64,000 nt of DNA from an uncultured Lachnospiraceae bacterium (GCA_910584915.1 CAJUDM010000024.1:9018-73017); one strand, 5' to 3'; counted from the first letter of the stretch, positions 8,791 to 17,923 are shown. The notes: generated from the letters alone by a model not told the origin. Numbers and translations: made by a program.

Positions 8791-11700
8791 ATGGAATACA
8801 GGATCAGGGTATATGCGGGGGAAAATATTTACGATTTTCCGCTCGGCGGGAGAGAACAGCTCTCCGTGGGCGCGGACGCGGGCGATGACTGCCGCATTGA
8901 GTCGGGGCGGATCGGCGGCAGGCATGTATTCTTCTATAAGAGGAACGGCGTGTGGTTTGTGTGCAGCGCGGATCAAAAGCTGATAGCGGGGGAGAAGGCG
9001 CTTCGGGAGGGCGATGTGTTCGTCATTGACAGGAAAGAGCATATCGCGGTCTGCGTGCTGGAATACCATGCGGAGGTGACGCAGAAATTCCGGCTGACGG
9101 GGCGTGACAGAACAGTGCTCGGGCGTGGAAGAGAGTGCGATATGCTGCTGCCCGGGAACAATATCTCGAGACAGCATGCCACGATCGTAAGCAGGGGAGG
9201 CGGCTTTTGGATCTCTGACAATAACAGCAGGAACGGGACTTTTCTTGATCAGGAGCGGCTGACGGAGGAGAGGGAACTGACAGACGGCTGCGTCATCTCT
9301 ATCGGAGATTATACGATCCGCTATAAAAATGAATTTCTGATGATCGGAACACACGAGGATGACGGGATCTTTGAGGAGAAGGAGGAAATCTATCCGCACT
9401 GGTTCAAACGTTCCCCGAGGCTTTTGCGGGAACTGCCGTCGGAGACTGTTGAGATCCAGAATCCGCCCATGGAGACGTCAAAACCGGAGACGGACTGGCT
9501 CAGCATCCTGACATCGCCTGTTATCATGCTGGTATCGCTCGGGCTGATGGCGGTTGTCACGGCGGCGTCCATGGGAACCATGCTCATCTTCACAGGCCCC
9601 ATGGCTCTTGCGCAGATTTTTCTGGCGGTGAGAAACAATAAGAGGCAGAAGAAAAAAGCGAAGGAGAGGGAGGAACTCCGTCTCAAAAAGTACGGCGCTT
9701 ACCTGGACGAGGCGGAGAGAAAAATCCAGAGCTTAAAGCGAAAACAGATCGTGGCAATGCAGGGGGCGCACCCTTCCGCGGAGGAATGCTTTACGATCGT
9801 GAACGCGCGCGATATGCGCCTCTTTGGCAGGAGAGAGTCCGATGCGGATTTCATGGAACTGCGCCTGGGAACAGGGGATATGCCCGCCAGCTTCACAGTG
9901 AAAGGACAGAAAAACGGCTTTACGATCGAGGAGGATTCCCTGCTTGTGCGGGCGGAAAAGATCGTAGAGGAGGGGCAGAGGCTGCAGAATGTGCCGATCA
10001 CCTGCAATATGATGCGGGATTTCCTTGTCGGCATTGTGGGGGACAGAAGAGGCGCGGTGAGGCTGATCCACAATCTTGTACTGCAGGCGGCGGTGCATCA
10101 TTCTTACGAGGAGGTAAAGATCGCAGCCGTATTTTCCAGGCGGGAGGCGGCGGAGTTTGACTGGATCAAATGGCTCCCCCACAGTTTTGACGAAAACAGA
10201 GAGATAAGGTACATAGCGGATTCCGCCCAGAGTGCGGACGCCCTGATGCGTTCTTTTGAGGAAGTGTTGAAACAGCGCAGCATGGAGGCGAAGGAGGGCG
10301 GGAGCTTCTCACCGTTTTATCTGTTTGTGTTTACGGAGTATGAATATATGGAACACCAGGCGGTGCTCAGATATCTTTTGGAGGGCGGAAAAGACAGGGG
10401 GATCGGGGTGATATTCGCCTACGATAAGCTGGAACTGCTGCCGAAGGAATGTGCCGCTATCATCGAGGTATCGGGAAAGGGCGGGAAATATTACCACAGG
10501 GAAAACATAGGGAACAAACAGAAATTTGTGATGGATATGCCTGATGTGGAAAGGCTTGACCAGGCGGCGAGGAGTATGGCGCCGCTTCGCTTAAAAGGCG
10601 GTATGGCGGACAATGCCCTGCCCACGAGGGTCACGTTTTTGGAGGGCTACGGCGTACAGAGACCGGAGGAATTGGATGTGGAGGCGAGATGGGCGGCAGG
10701 GCGCACCAATGAGTCCATGGCGGTGCCCATCGGCGTGAAGGCAAACGGGGAAGCGTTCCTGTTTGATATCCACGAAAAGAAGCACGGGCCTCACGGCATG
10801 GTAGCCGGGATGACAGGTTCCGGAAAATCGGAGATGGTGCAGTCCTGGATCTTGTCGATGGCGCTGAAATTTTCTCCCCGGGATGTGGCTTTTGTGCTGA
10901 TCGATTTTAAGGGGACCGGACTTCTTCTGCCGTTTCAGAATCTGCCGCACCTTGCCGGGACGATCTCCGATCTGGACAGCAAGATACAGAGGAACCTGAT
11001 CGCCCTGGAGAACGAGCTGTCCAGGAGGAAAGAGCTTCTGGATCAGTATGGCGTCAACAATATCAACAATTATCTGCGGCTCTATCAGCAGGGAAAGACA
11101 AAGGAGCCGCTGCCGTTTTTGTTTGTGATCATTGATGAATTTGCGGAATTTAAAGTGCAGTTTCCGGAGTTCATGACAGTGGTTGACCGTATCTTCGCGA
11201 TCGGGAGGACGCTTGGGGTGTTTACGATCCTTTTGACGCAGAAGCCCTCGGGGGTGGTGGATGACAAGATGAACGCCAACACGAGGTTCCGGTGGTGTCT
11301 GAAGGTGGCAAACTCCGCGGACAGCAAGGAGATGCTGCACCATGCCGACGCGGCGAAGATCACAGTGCCGGGGAGAGCCTATGTGCAGGTTGGGGAGGAT
11401 GAGGTCTACGAACAGATCCAGTCCTACTACAGCGGCGCGCCCTATATGCCCGATGTGCAGGATAAGTCTGTCCTGGGGCAGAAGGTGTCCGTGGTAAACA
11501 GACAGGGACGGCGCACCTGCTACGAAAATGAAATGGTGGATAAAGCGATGAACGGCGGGGAGAGTGAGATATCGGAGATCGTAAAGTATCTCGCAGGTCT
11601 TGTGGATAGAGGAGTCTGTAAGGAGGCGGATAAGATATGGATGCCGAAGCTTCCGGGGGAGATATATCTGGAGGAGATCGCGGAGGACTTTGGTTTTCGG

Positions 11701-13248
11701 GAGACAGGATGGGGAAGCAGCCGTCCGGACGGCTTAAAGCCTGTGGCGGGTATGTTGGACGCTCCCGCGATGCAGAGACAGTACCCGCTGAAATTCGATT
11801 TCACGGGGGAGGGACATATCAGCATCTTTGGCGCGCCGGGAACGGGTAAGACGACGATGCTGCAGAGCGTTGTGATGTCGCTGATGCTGCACTATACGCC
11901 GGAGGAGGTGAGCCTCTATCTGATGGATTTCGGCGGCTGGAGCCTGGGGATTTTCAAGGACTTCCCGCATGTTGGCGGCGTGGTGTACGACAATGACGAG
12001 ATACGCCTTGGCAAACTGGTGCAGATGATCGAGAGAAGGCTTTTTGAGCGGAAAGAGAAGTTTTCGGATATCGGCGTGGGAAGCTTGCAGGCATATATGC
12101 AGGCGACCGGTGAAAAACTCCCCTATATCGTGCTGGCGTTAGACAATTTCGCGCCCGTTTTGCAGTTGTACCCGGATCTGGATTCATTCTTTATCCAGCT
12201 CACGAGGGAGGGCGGAAATTATGGCATTTACCTCGTTGTGACGGCAAATAATCCGATGGTGTTGGGATTTAAGATCAGCCAGAATATCAAGATGGCGGTG
12301 GCGCTTCAGATGACGGATAAGTCGGATTACCAGGGGATCGTGGGGAAGACGAACGGGCTGGAGCCGGAAAACACGGAGGGCAGAGGACTGGCAAAGGGGA
12401 ATCCGCCTCTGGAGTTTCAGGCGGCGCTCCCCGCCAGGGGAAAGAGCGAAAGCGAGCGCGTATCGAAGATCAAAGAGTGCGCGGAACGGATGAGAGCCTG
12501 CTGGAAGGGGAACTGCGCCTCCCCGATCCCGGTGATGCCGGAGGTGATCCCTTTTGGCAGTGTTCACGGAAGCGGGATGCTGCTGGGGCTCTCCGCACAG
12601 TTCGTGGAGCCGCTCTCTCTGCCGGAAAACCGGAAACATTATATGCCGGTCGTGGGGACGGGGGGCAGCGGAAAGAGCAATATGCTCCTTTCCCTTGCGA
12701 GACAGGCGCTCGCGGAGGAGGATGCGGAGGTTGTGCTGTTTACCCGCGAAAAATGCGGCGCCGGATGGACCGGGCAGGAGAGGTGCAGGATTTTAACAAA
12801 GACCGGGGAACTGGATCAGTATATGGAGGAGCTGGTGCCTCTTTTGCAGGAGAGAAAAAAACGGCATGAGGCGGATGAGGGGGCGGCCTTTGCGCCGATC
12901 CATATTTTCATAGACGATTACAAAAAGGCGTATGAGGAGATGGGAGAAAAGACGGCGGCGAGGACCAGCGCGATCATCCGGCTGGGAACAGGGCTGCAGG
13001 TGAATCTGACCATCGCCGAGAATGTGGATACATTCTGCAGGCTCTGCGAGCAGGGAGAGGCGGTGTGCATGCTGATGGCGAGGGAGAACAGCGGCATTCT
13101 GCTCGGCGGAAGCTTCCAGTCCTACTCTGTCTTCAGCGGCGACCTGCCCATGACAGAGCGGATGCAGGCGCTCTCGGAATATGAGGGCTATCTTCTGACA
13201 AAAGGGAAGGCGGTGCGCTTTAAGGCGATGAAGGCGGCGGAGATATAA
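8791..13248 (+). CDS. essC: Type VII secretion system ATPase EssC (FHA - membrane - three FtsK/SpoIIIE domains)
   Basis: 1485 residues from ATG 8791, chosen because GGAGG lies six bases upstream; the length matches EssC/YukBA. Residues 1-85 look like a degenerate FHA domain. Residues ~85-175 are a canonical FHA domain (LGRGRECDMLLPG, ISRQHA, NSRNGTF) that would bind phosphothreonine. Two transmembrane segments lie at ~236-285. Three FtsK-type ATPase modules follow, with P-loops GMTGSGKS (~674), GAPGTGKT (~1014) and GTGGSGKS (~1288); all three keep the GKS/T lysine. Walker B acidic residues are seen in FVIIDEFAEF and IFIDDYKK. EssC is the motor that recognises WXG100 substrates and drives export through the membrane. 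It is the first gene of a long same-strand cluster that also encodes WXG100 proteins, EsaB, two kinases and a PP2C phosphatase. Confidence 0.95.
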   Translation: MEYRIRVYAGENIYDFPLGGREQLSVGADAGDDCRIESGRIGGRHVFFYKRNGVWFVCSADQKLIAGEKALREGDVFVIDRKEHIAVCVLEYHAEVTQKFRLTGRDRTVLGRGRECDMLLPGNNISRQHATIVSRGGGFWISDNNSRNGTFLDQERLTEERELTDGCVISIGDYTIRYKNEFLMIGTHEDDGIFEEKEEIYPHWFKRSPRLLRELPSETVEIQNPPMETSKPETDWLSILTSPVIMLVSLGLMAVVTAASMGTMLIFTGPMALAQIFLAVRNNKRQKKKAKEREELRLKKYGAYLDEAERKIQSLKRKQIVAMQGAHPSAEECFTIVNARDMRLFGRRESDADFMELRLGTGDMPASFTVKGQKNGFTIEEDSLLVRAEKIVEEGQRLQNVPITCNMMRDFLVGIVGDRRGAVRLIHNLVLQAAVHHSYEEVKIAAVFSRREAAEFDWIKWLPHSFDENREIRYIADSAQSADALMRSFEEVLKQRSMEAKEGGSFSPFYLFVFTEYEYMEHQAVLRYLLEGGKDRGIGVIFAYDKLELLPKECAAIIEVSGKGGKYYHRENIGNKQKFVMDMPDVERLDQAARSMAPLRLKGGMADNALPTRVTFLEGYGVQRPEELDVEARWAAGRTNESMAVPIGVKANGEAFLFDIHEKKHGPHGMVAGMTGSGKSEMVQSWILSMALKFSPRDVAFVLIDFKGTGLLLPFQNLPHLAGTISDLDSKIQRNLIALENELSRRKELLDQYGVNNINNYLRLYQQGKTKEPLPFLFVIIDEFAEFKVQFPEFMTVVDRIFAIGRTLGVFTILLTQKPSGVVDDKMNANTRFRWCLKVANSADSKEMLHHADAAKITVPGRAYVQVGEDEVYEQIQSYYSGAPYMPDVQDKSVLGQKVSVVNRQGRRTCYENEMVDKAMNGGESEISEIVKYLAGLVDRGVCKEADKIWMPKLPGEIYLEEIAEDFGFRETGWGSSRPDGLKPVAGMLDAPAMQRQYPLKFDFTGEGHISIFGAPGTGKTTMLQSVVMSLMLHYTPEEVSLYLMDFGGWSLGIFKDFPHVGGVVYDNDEIRLGKLVQMIERRLFERKEKFSDIGVGSLQAYMQATGEKLPYIVLALDNFAPVLQLYPDLDSFFIQLTREGGNYGIYLVVTANNPMVLGFKISQNIKMAVALQMTDKSDYQGIVGKTNGLEPENTEGRGLAKGNPPLEFQAALPARGKSESERVSKIKECAERMRACWKGNCASPIPVMPEVIPFGSVHGSGMLLGLSAQFVEPLSLPENRKHYMPVVGTGGSGKSNMLLSLARQALAEEDAEVVLFTREKCGAGWTGQERCRILTKTGELDQYMEELVPLLQERKKRHEADEGAAFAPIHIFIDDYKKAYEEMGEKTAARTSAIIRLGTGLQVNLTIAENVDTFCRLCEQGEAVCMLMARENSGILLGGSFQSYSVFSGDLPMTERMQALSEYEGYLLTKGKAVRFKAMKAAEI

Positions 13249-13270
13249 AGTTTATGCGGAACTGTAATCA

Positions 13271-13360
13271 GCATGAGCCCGTACAGTGCACAGGACGATT
13301 TACAGATGCGAAGCGGCTGTAAATCTGTCCTCGGGTATTGTGTACTGGAAGGGCTCATGC
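13271..13360 (+). repeat. Long imperfect hairpin between essC and the next gene
   Basis: GCATGAGCCC (13271-13280) pairs perfectly with GGGCTCATGC (13351-13360). Inside it CAGTGCACA pairs with TGTGTACTG (one G-U), AGGAC with GTCCT, and GATTTACAG (13297-13305) with CTGTAAATC (13317-13325), leaving a loop of about 11 bases. ATGCGGAACTGTAAT is also directly repeated on both sides (about 13254 and 13358). There is no T-run, so it is not a simple terminator. It may be an mRNA processing or stability element, or an inserted palindromic repeat. Confidence 0.6.
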
Positions 13361-13384
13361 GGAACTGTAATAGGAGGATTTGTG

Positions 13385-14191
13385 ATGGAGTATTGTTTGA
13401 CTGCGGAGGAGGTTTTGTATTTGGCTGCTGTGGGGGGAGCGGATACATTTTATGGGGTGCGGGACACCCTGTCGGGGCTGACTGACCGGGAGCTGAGGCT
13501 TAAGGTGGTGGAAATGGAAAACAGTCTCGGGGCGAAGGGATACCTGGAGGAGGACTTCGACGGAAACAGGAGTGTGCTGAAGGAGCTTTCGGAGGTGATC
13601 GAGCGCTGTGGGGGATGTGAAAGGTTTCTGTGTTTTGAGCGGAAAGAGATCGGAGGTGAGCAGAAAGCTTACATGTATTTTATGGGCGGAAATGCGGCTT
13701 ATAAGATGGCGTGCGGGAAAGATCAATACACGTTTTCGGCGATAGGGCTTCCGGAGATCAGAAAAGATGTGGAGCGGGGGCTGGCGTTTCAGGAAACAGA
13801 AAAAAAGGAGGAGGGCAGTTTTCAGATTCCTTACGGGGAACTGGAAAAAGCGGTCACGCTGGCAAGGCGTGGTTCTCCTGAAAAGGGCGTGGAACTGTTG
13901 AAGGAGGCGGGCGCTTCGGACTCTGCGGCGCAGGCTGTTATGAACGGAGCGTTACATAAGGCGGATTTTTACGCGCTGTTGTTTATGGATCTCAGAGAGG
14001 AGAGAGAGCCGGGGTACAGCCTGCACTGTCTGTCGGGAGATGGATTGACCGTCATAGAATACGGGGCGGACGGAGAGGATGATCAGGATCATGTGAGATT
14101 TCTGACGGTAGATGAGGGGGAATTGAAGGAAAGGCTGAGGGCAGGATTTGAAAAGATTGACTGTCTGGTGGAGGAGGAGACATTTTCGTAG
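13385..14191 (+). CDS. Type VII locus protein of unknown function, possible EspG-like chaperone
   Basis: 268 residues from ATG 13385, seven bases after AGGAGG. No signal peptide or membrane segment is seen, so it is cytosolic. The N-terminal ~80 residues (LTAEEVLYLAAVGG ... LTDRELRLKVVEMENSLGAKG) have the alternating helix pattern of a winged-helix start. The middle and C-terminal parts look like mixed beta/alpha, with acidic patches near the end. The pattern is reminiscent of EspG-type chaperones of mycobacterial ESX systems, which bind WXG/PE-PPE substrates, but no diagnostic motif proves this. Position between essC and three WXG100 genes supports a substrate-handling role. Treat the function as inferred. 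Confidence 0.6.
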   Translation: MEYCLTAEEVLYLAAVGGADTFYGVRDTLSGLTDRELRLKVVEMENSLGAKGYLEEDFDGNRSVLKELSEVIERCGGCERFLCFERKEIGGEQKAYMYFMGGNAAYKMACGKDQYTFSAIGLPEIRKDVERGLAFQETEKKEEGSFQIPYGELEKAVTLARRGSPEKGVELLKEAGASDSAAQAVMNGALHKADFYALLFMDLREEREPGYSLHCLSGDGLTVIEYGADGEDDQDHVRFLTVDEGELKERLRAGFEKIDCLVEEETFS

Positions 14192-14240
14192 GTGCAACGG
14201 GTTTTTCAGATAAGGTTGAAACGGGAACGGAGGGATCAGA

Positions 14241-14531
14241 ATGGCTTTTTTGCGGGTGGATTACGACAGGGCGATAGCGCTGGCGAAGGATCTGGAGACG
14301 GCGGCGGATAAGTGCAACAGATCGCATCAGGATCTGATGCGGGAGAGAAGTAATTCGGAATTGTGCTGGGCAGGGGAATCCGGAAATGCGCTGCGCGATC
14401 AGGCGGAGGCAGCGGCGAGGGAACTGAAATCGGCGAGAGGACAGCTTGTCACGATAGCCGCGAGCATCAGGCGCGTGGCGGAGGAATTGAGAAGGAAGGA
14501 CGAGGAGCTGGCGCGCAGAATGAGGGGCTGA
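14241..14531 (+). CDS. WXG100 family protein (first of three)
   Basis: 96 residues; ATG 14241 follows GGAGGGATC. The sequence is almost wholly helical, with the turn motif CWAGESG (W-x-G) near residue 44 that defines the WXG100 hairpin. It is rich in Arg, Ala and Glu. WXG100 proteins are small helical-hairpin substrates or partners exported by EssC, usually as dimers. The C-terminus lacks a clear YxxxD/E export motif, so it may be a partner subunit or carrier rather than the export-signal bearer. Confidence 0.85.
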   Translation: MAFLRVDYDRAIALAKDLETAADKCNRSHQDLMRERSNSELCWAGESGNALRDQAEAAARELKSARGQLVTIAASIRRVAEELRRKDEELARRMRG

Positions 14532-14583
14532 TGCGGCGTTTTGGAGGTGCCCATAATAAGGAGAGAGGAAAGGAGGAGAGGAC

Positions 14584-14880
14584 ATGGCGAATGAGATATT
14601 GGTGACACCGGAGGAACTGCGGATGCAGGCGCGGCAGATCAGATCCCTGAAGGCGGCGGACACAAATATTATGTGGAGGCTGACAATGTTGGTGCGGACT
14701 TTGACGGTGGCGTGGAACAGCCCTTCACAGGCGGCGTTTGTGCAGAAATATATGAGTATGCAGCCCACTGTCGAGAGTTTTCATCAGGCGATCGAGGAGT
14801 TTGCGGTTCTGATGGACGAACATGCGGACAGGATGGAAGGGGTTGACCGGGATATGGCGGACAGGATAAGAAGGCTGTGA
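14584..14880 (+). CDS. WXG100 family protein with variant turn motif (second of three)
   Basis: 98 residues; ATG 14584 follows AAAGGAGGAG. The start (ILVTPEELRMQARQIRSL) matches the third WXG100 protein (IQVTPETLRSKASDVRNY), so the two are paralogues. The turn reads AWNSPSQAAF, that is W-x-S instead of W-x-G, a tolerated variant of the family. Two helices flank the turn. It lies 52 bases after the first WXG100 gene. Confidence 0.85.
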   Translation: MANEILVTPEELRMQARQIRSLKAADTNIMWRLTMLVRTLTVAWNSPSQAAFVQKYMSMQPTVESFHQAIEEFAVLMDEHADRMEGVDRDMADRIRRL

Positions 14881-14905
14881 TCCCGGGCTGAATAAGTTGC
14901 ATTTT

Positions 14906-14919
14906 ACAGCTTCGGCTGT
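14906..14919 (+). other. Intercistronic UUCG hairpin between WXG100 genes
   Basis: ACAGC-TTCG-GCTGT forms a five-pair stem with a UUCG tetraloop just upstream of the ribosome binding site of the third WXG100 gene. It may stabilise a processed transcript or tune the expression of that gene. Confidence 0.45.
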
Positions 14920-14948
14920 GGAATATAAAAATCAAGGAGGAAAAAGAA

Positions 14949-15245
14949 ATGGCAGTAATTCAGGTAACACCGGAAACACTCAGAAGCAAGGCGAGCGATG
15001 TGAGAAATTACAGATCACAGCACGACGACACAATGGGAAGATTAAAAAATCTTATTTACGCGCTGAATGAGATCTGGAAAGGTGAAGCGCAGAATGCGTT
15101 CCTCTCCAAATATGAGAGCATGCAGTCAACGTTCACCAACTTTTCGGAACTGCTGGAGGGCTATGCAAAGCTGATGGACACTGCGGCAAACGAGCTGGAG
15201 GCGACGGACCAGTCTTTGAAATCCACAATGAACAATTTTGGCTGA
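14949..15245 (+). CDS. WXG100 family protein, EsxA-like (third of three)
   Basis: 98 residues; ATG 14949 follows a very strong AAGGAGG. It shows the classical turn EIWKGEAQNAF (W-x-G), followed by a helix with YESMQSTFTNF and YAKLMDTAANELEATD. It is the most canonical EsxA-type substrate of the three and is probably the most highly expressed, given its ribosome binding site. EsxA-like proteins are exported through EssC as dimers and are needed for secretion of larger effectors. Confidence 0.9.
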   Translation: MAVIQVTPETLRSKASDVRNYRSQHDDTMGRLKNLIYALNEIWKGEAQNAFLSKYESMQSTFTNFSELLEGYAKLMDTAANELEATDQSLKSTMNNFG

Positions 15246-15322
15246 GAAGAAGGCGGCGGGGATATGGATATAGTACGGGTCCATATCCCTGAAACTGCAA
15301 AAAGGATAAAGGGGGAAGAACC

Positions 15323-16426
15323 ATGAACAGTGATCGGCGTGATGACGAGGGCTGGCAGGAGGAAAAGACGGTCAGCATATTTGGAGAAAAAACGGTGGCG
15401 GAAAGAGAAACCACGACAGTGAAGGAACCGGAAAATACGGAAAGCGCACAGGACGATAAGAAAGATACGTCCGGGAGGTGGCTGACGGTGATCGTTGCGG
15501 CGGCAGTGGTCATTGTCGGAATTGCGGGAATTGGGATATGGCAGTCGAAGGCGGGAGAGGGAAGTGCGCCGACGGCGGAGGAAACCGCGCAGCAGGAGGA
15601 GGCTGCGGCGGCGAAGGAGGAAAATATGGCGGATGCCGCAGAAGGTACAGCGGAAGCGGACGATGCGGGGGAAGCCATGGCGGAGCCTGTTGTTGACGAA
15701 GTGGAAGAGAAGGATACGGACGATGATGCAGACGGGATCGCGGAAATCGTGACGGGGGAAACAGAGGAAGGAATAGCACAGGATCTTTACAACCTGTTTT
15801 CAAATTATAATGAGATCAAAGAGGAGGACGGGCTGGCGGCGATTAGCGATATACCGGCAGGCCCGGTGGAAGAAATATACCGGCTTATCAGAAGCTATCA
15901 TGCGGGGGATGACGTAGCGGAGGTTTCCCTTGCGTGGGAGAGATATGGACAGGCGCCCATATATTATATGGGTCAATTGCAGAGAGAAGAGCCCGTGGAG
16001 TGCACATGTTATGCAGGTGATACGGAGGACGGGGAGAGTATCGTCGTGTATATCAATACGGCGAGGAGTATCTATTATGTAGGAGAGACGCCTCTGGAAT
16101 CGTCCGGGATGTACAATGGCACAGTATATTATGATGTGACGGTGGATGAGGCAACCGGTATGGTAGATTTTTATGTTTACAAAGGACTGTGGTACGAGGG
16201 AGAGCCCGGCGACGTCGGCGATATGATCCATGTTGTCGATGAGATAAGCGACAGCAATGGCAAATTAGAGAGCGCCACGAATGCATACTGTGTGGACCAG
16301 AACGGCAACGCCCTTACGTTTTATGATATTTACAACAACGAGGGCGGAAGAAGGGTGGAAGCCTCAAACGGGAGATATGAGAAAGATCTGGTTCCCGAGT
16401 GGGAGTTCGGAGAATTAGAATTTTAG
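15323..16426 (+). CDS. Single-pass membrane protein of the type VII locus with candidate phospho-Thr motif
   Basis: 367 residues; ATG 15323 follows AAAGGGGGAAG. Residues 1-52 are cytosolic and charged, and contain EEKTVSIFGEKT with Thr16. Residues 53-73 form the transmembrane segment. Residues ~75-145 are a very acidic Ala/Glu/Asp-rich linker. The remaining ~220 residues form an extracellular domain rich in Tyr and beta-type sequence, with no family I recognise. The TVSIF motif is shared with both kinases encoded downstream and fits an FHA ligand (pThr with Ile at +3). The gene lies between esxA-like and the first kinase, with 15 bases to the kinase start. A role as a secretion-machinery subunit or regulator is inferred from context. 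Confidence 0.75.
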   Translation: MNSDRRDDEGWQEEKTVSIFGEKTVAERETTTVKEPENTESAQDDKKDTSGRWLTVIVAAAVVIVGIAGIGIWQSKAGEGSAPTAEETAQQEEAAAAKEENMADAAEGTAEADDAGEAMAEPVVDEVEEKDTDDDADGIAEIVTGETEEGIAQDLYNLFSNYNEIKEEDGLAAISDIPAGPVEEIYRLIRSYHAGDDVAEVSLAWERYGQAPIYYMGQLQREEPVECTCYAGDTEDGESIVVYINTARSIYYVGETPLESSGMYNGTVYYDVTVDEATGMVDFYVYKGLWYEGEPGDVGDMIHVVDEISDSNGKLESATNAYCVDQNGNALTFYDIYNNEGGRRVEASNGRYEKDLVPEWEFGELEF

Positions 16427-16441
16427 AGGTGGGAGAGCGTT

Positions 16442-17923
16442 ATGGCGAAAACAGCGGAGGAAAAAGTATTTGGCACCTGGTCGGTGAAGGAGCTGCTCGG
16501 CGAGGGGGCTTTCGGAAAGGTCTACCGGCTCGAGCGGGAGGATTTCGGGACGGTCTACCAGGCGGCTATGAAAAAAATTGTCATTCCGCAGTCTGACAAG
16601 GAGATACAGGAGGCTGTCGCGGAAGGGATGGATATGCAGAGCGTGACAGGGTATTTCCGCAGTTTTGTGGAGGAGATCGTGGGCGAGTTCAAGCTGATGG
16701 CGCAGATGAAGGGAAATACCAACATCGTCAGCTATGAGGACCATCTGGCGATCCCCCACGAGGACGGGATCGGCTGGGATATCCTGATCCGCATGGAACT
16801 GCTGGAACCTGTCCTGAAGCTGACGGCGAGGCGGACGCTGTCGGAGGAGGAGGTCATAAAGCTGGGGATCGATATGTGCCATGCGCTGGAGGTCTGCGGC
16901 AGGCTGGGCATCATCCACAGGGATATCAAGCCGGAGAATATTTTTGTATCTGCGCTCGGAGACTTTAAGCTGGGGGATTTCGGCATCGCGCGGACAGCCG
17001 AGAAGACGATGAGCAACTTATCGAGAAAGGGTACATACACCTACATGGCGCCCGAGGTCTACAAAGGTGAGCCCTACAACGCGGGGGTGGATATCTATTC
17101 GCTGGGCATCGTGATGTACCGTTTCCTGAATTACAACAGGGCGCCGTTTCTGCCGCCCTACCCACAGCCCATCAGTTTCTCCGACAGGGAGGCGTCCCTG
17201 ACAAGGCGGATCAGCGGGGAGACGATGCCGCCGCCGGCATGCGGGAGAAGAGAACTGAAGGAGATCGTGCTGAGAGCCTGCTCCTATCATCCTTCGGGAA
17301 GGTTTGAGAGCCCGGCGCAGATGCGGGAGGCGCTGGAGATGCTTGCCGCAGGGGAGAGGAGAGCGGCGAAAGCGCCGGAGGCTGCGATCCCGGCGGGCTC
17401 TGTATTTGCGGCGAAAAGAGAGGAGGAGCCTTCGGCTGGCTCTGCGCTTGGGACGAAAAGAGAGGAGGAGCCTGTGGTGGACTCTGCGTCTTCGGCGAAA
17501 AGAGAGGGAGAGCCTTCGGCTGGCTCTGCGTCTGTGGCAAAAAAGAATGAAGAGCCTCCGGCTGGTTCCGCGCCTGCCGGAGAAAGAGATGAAAGGGTTT
17601 CGGCAAGCCGGACGTTCACGGCGCAGGAGGATGACGAGGCTACGGTGGGCGTATTTCAGGAGAAGAAAGCGCCGACGGGGAAGCGGGAGCCGGAGCAGGA
17701 GCGAAAGGCGCCGGAGACGGTGAAAGGAAAGCGAGGCATAGCGGAGAGCATCCTGATGGGGCTCCTGATAGGGCTCGGCATTTTGAACATAGCGGAAATT
17801 GCCCTGGGGCTGGCGGTGCTTGTGGCCATAACACTTCCGCCGTGGATCATTGTACTGGCTATATGGCTGATCATACAGAAAAAAAGTAAAGGGAGAGGGC
17901 AGATATGGAGTACGCGATCGTAA
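16442..17923 (+). CDS. Membrane-anchored Ser/Thr protein kinase (Hanks type), kinase 1
   Basis: 493 residues; ATG 16442 follows GAGGTGGGAG. The kinase domain (~12-300) is complete: glycine loop GEGAFGKVY, Lys in AAMKKIVIP, HRD at 159-161 (HRDIKPEN), DFG, and activation loop KGTYTYMAPE. A linker (325-394) is made of five 14-residue repeats, followed by acidic DDEATVGVF with Thr401. Two transmembrane segments (~437-482) end the protein, so the kinase faces the cytosol and no ectodomain is present. It lacks PASTA domains, unlike housekeeping PknB/PrkC. It overlaps esaB by 19 bases. It should phosphorylate Thr residues in this locus, possibly including Thr401 and Thr16 of the preceding protein. 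Confidence 0.9.
   Translation: MAKTAEEKVFGTWSVKELLGEGAFGKVYRLEREDFGTVYQAAMKKIVIPQSDKEIQEAVAEGMDMQSVTGYFRSFVEEIVGEFKLMAQMKGNTNIVSYEDHLAIPHEDGIGWDILIRMELLEPVLKLTARRTLSEEEVIKLGIDMCHALEVCGRLGIIHRDIKPENIFVSALGDFKLGDFGIARTAEKTMSNLSRKGTYTYMAPEVYKGEPYNAGVDIYSLGIVMYRFLNYNRAPFLPPYPQPISFSDREASLTRRISGETMPPPACGRRELKEIVLRACSYHPSGRFESPAQMREALEMLAAGERRAAKAPEAAIPAGSVFAAKREEEPSAGSALGTKREEEPVVDSASSAKREGEPSAGSASVAKKNEEPPAGSAPAGERDERVSASRTFTAQEDDEATVGVFQEKKAPTGKREPEQERKAPETVKGKRGIAESILMGLLIGLGILNIAEIALGLAVLVAITLPPWIIVLAIWLIIQKKSKGRGQIWSTRS
17414..17623 (+). repeat. Five tandem 42-bp (14-residue) repeats inside kinase 1
   Basis: The units read KREEEPSAGSALGT, KREEEPVVDSASSA, KREGEPSAGSASVA, KKNEEPPAGSAPAG and ERDERVSASRTFTA. 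They decay toward the 3' end and form a flexible spacer between the kinase domain and the membrane anchor. The repeat number may vary between strains. Confidence 0.8.
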
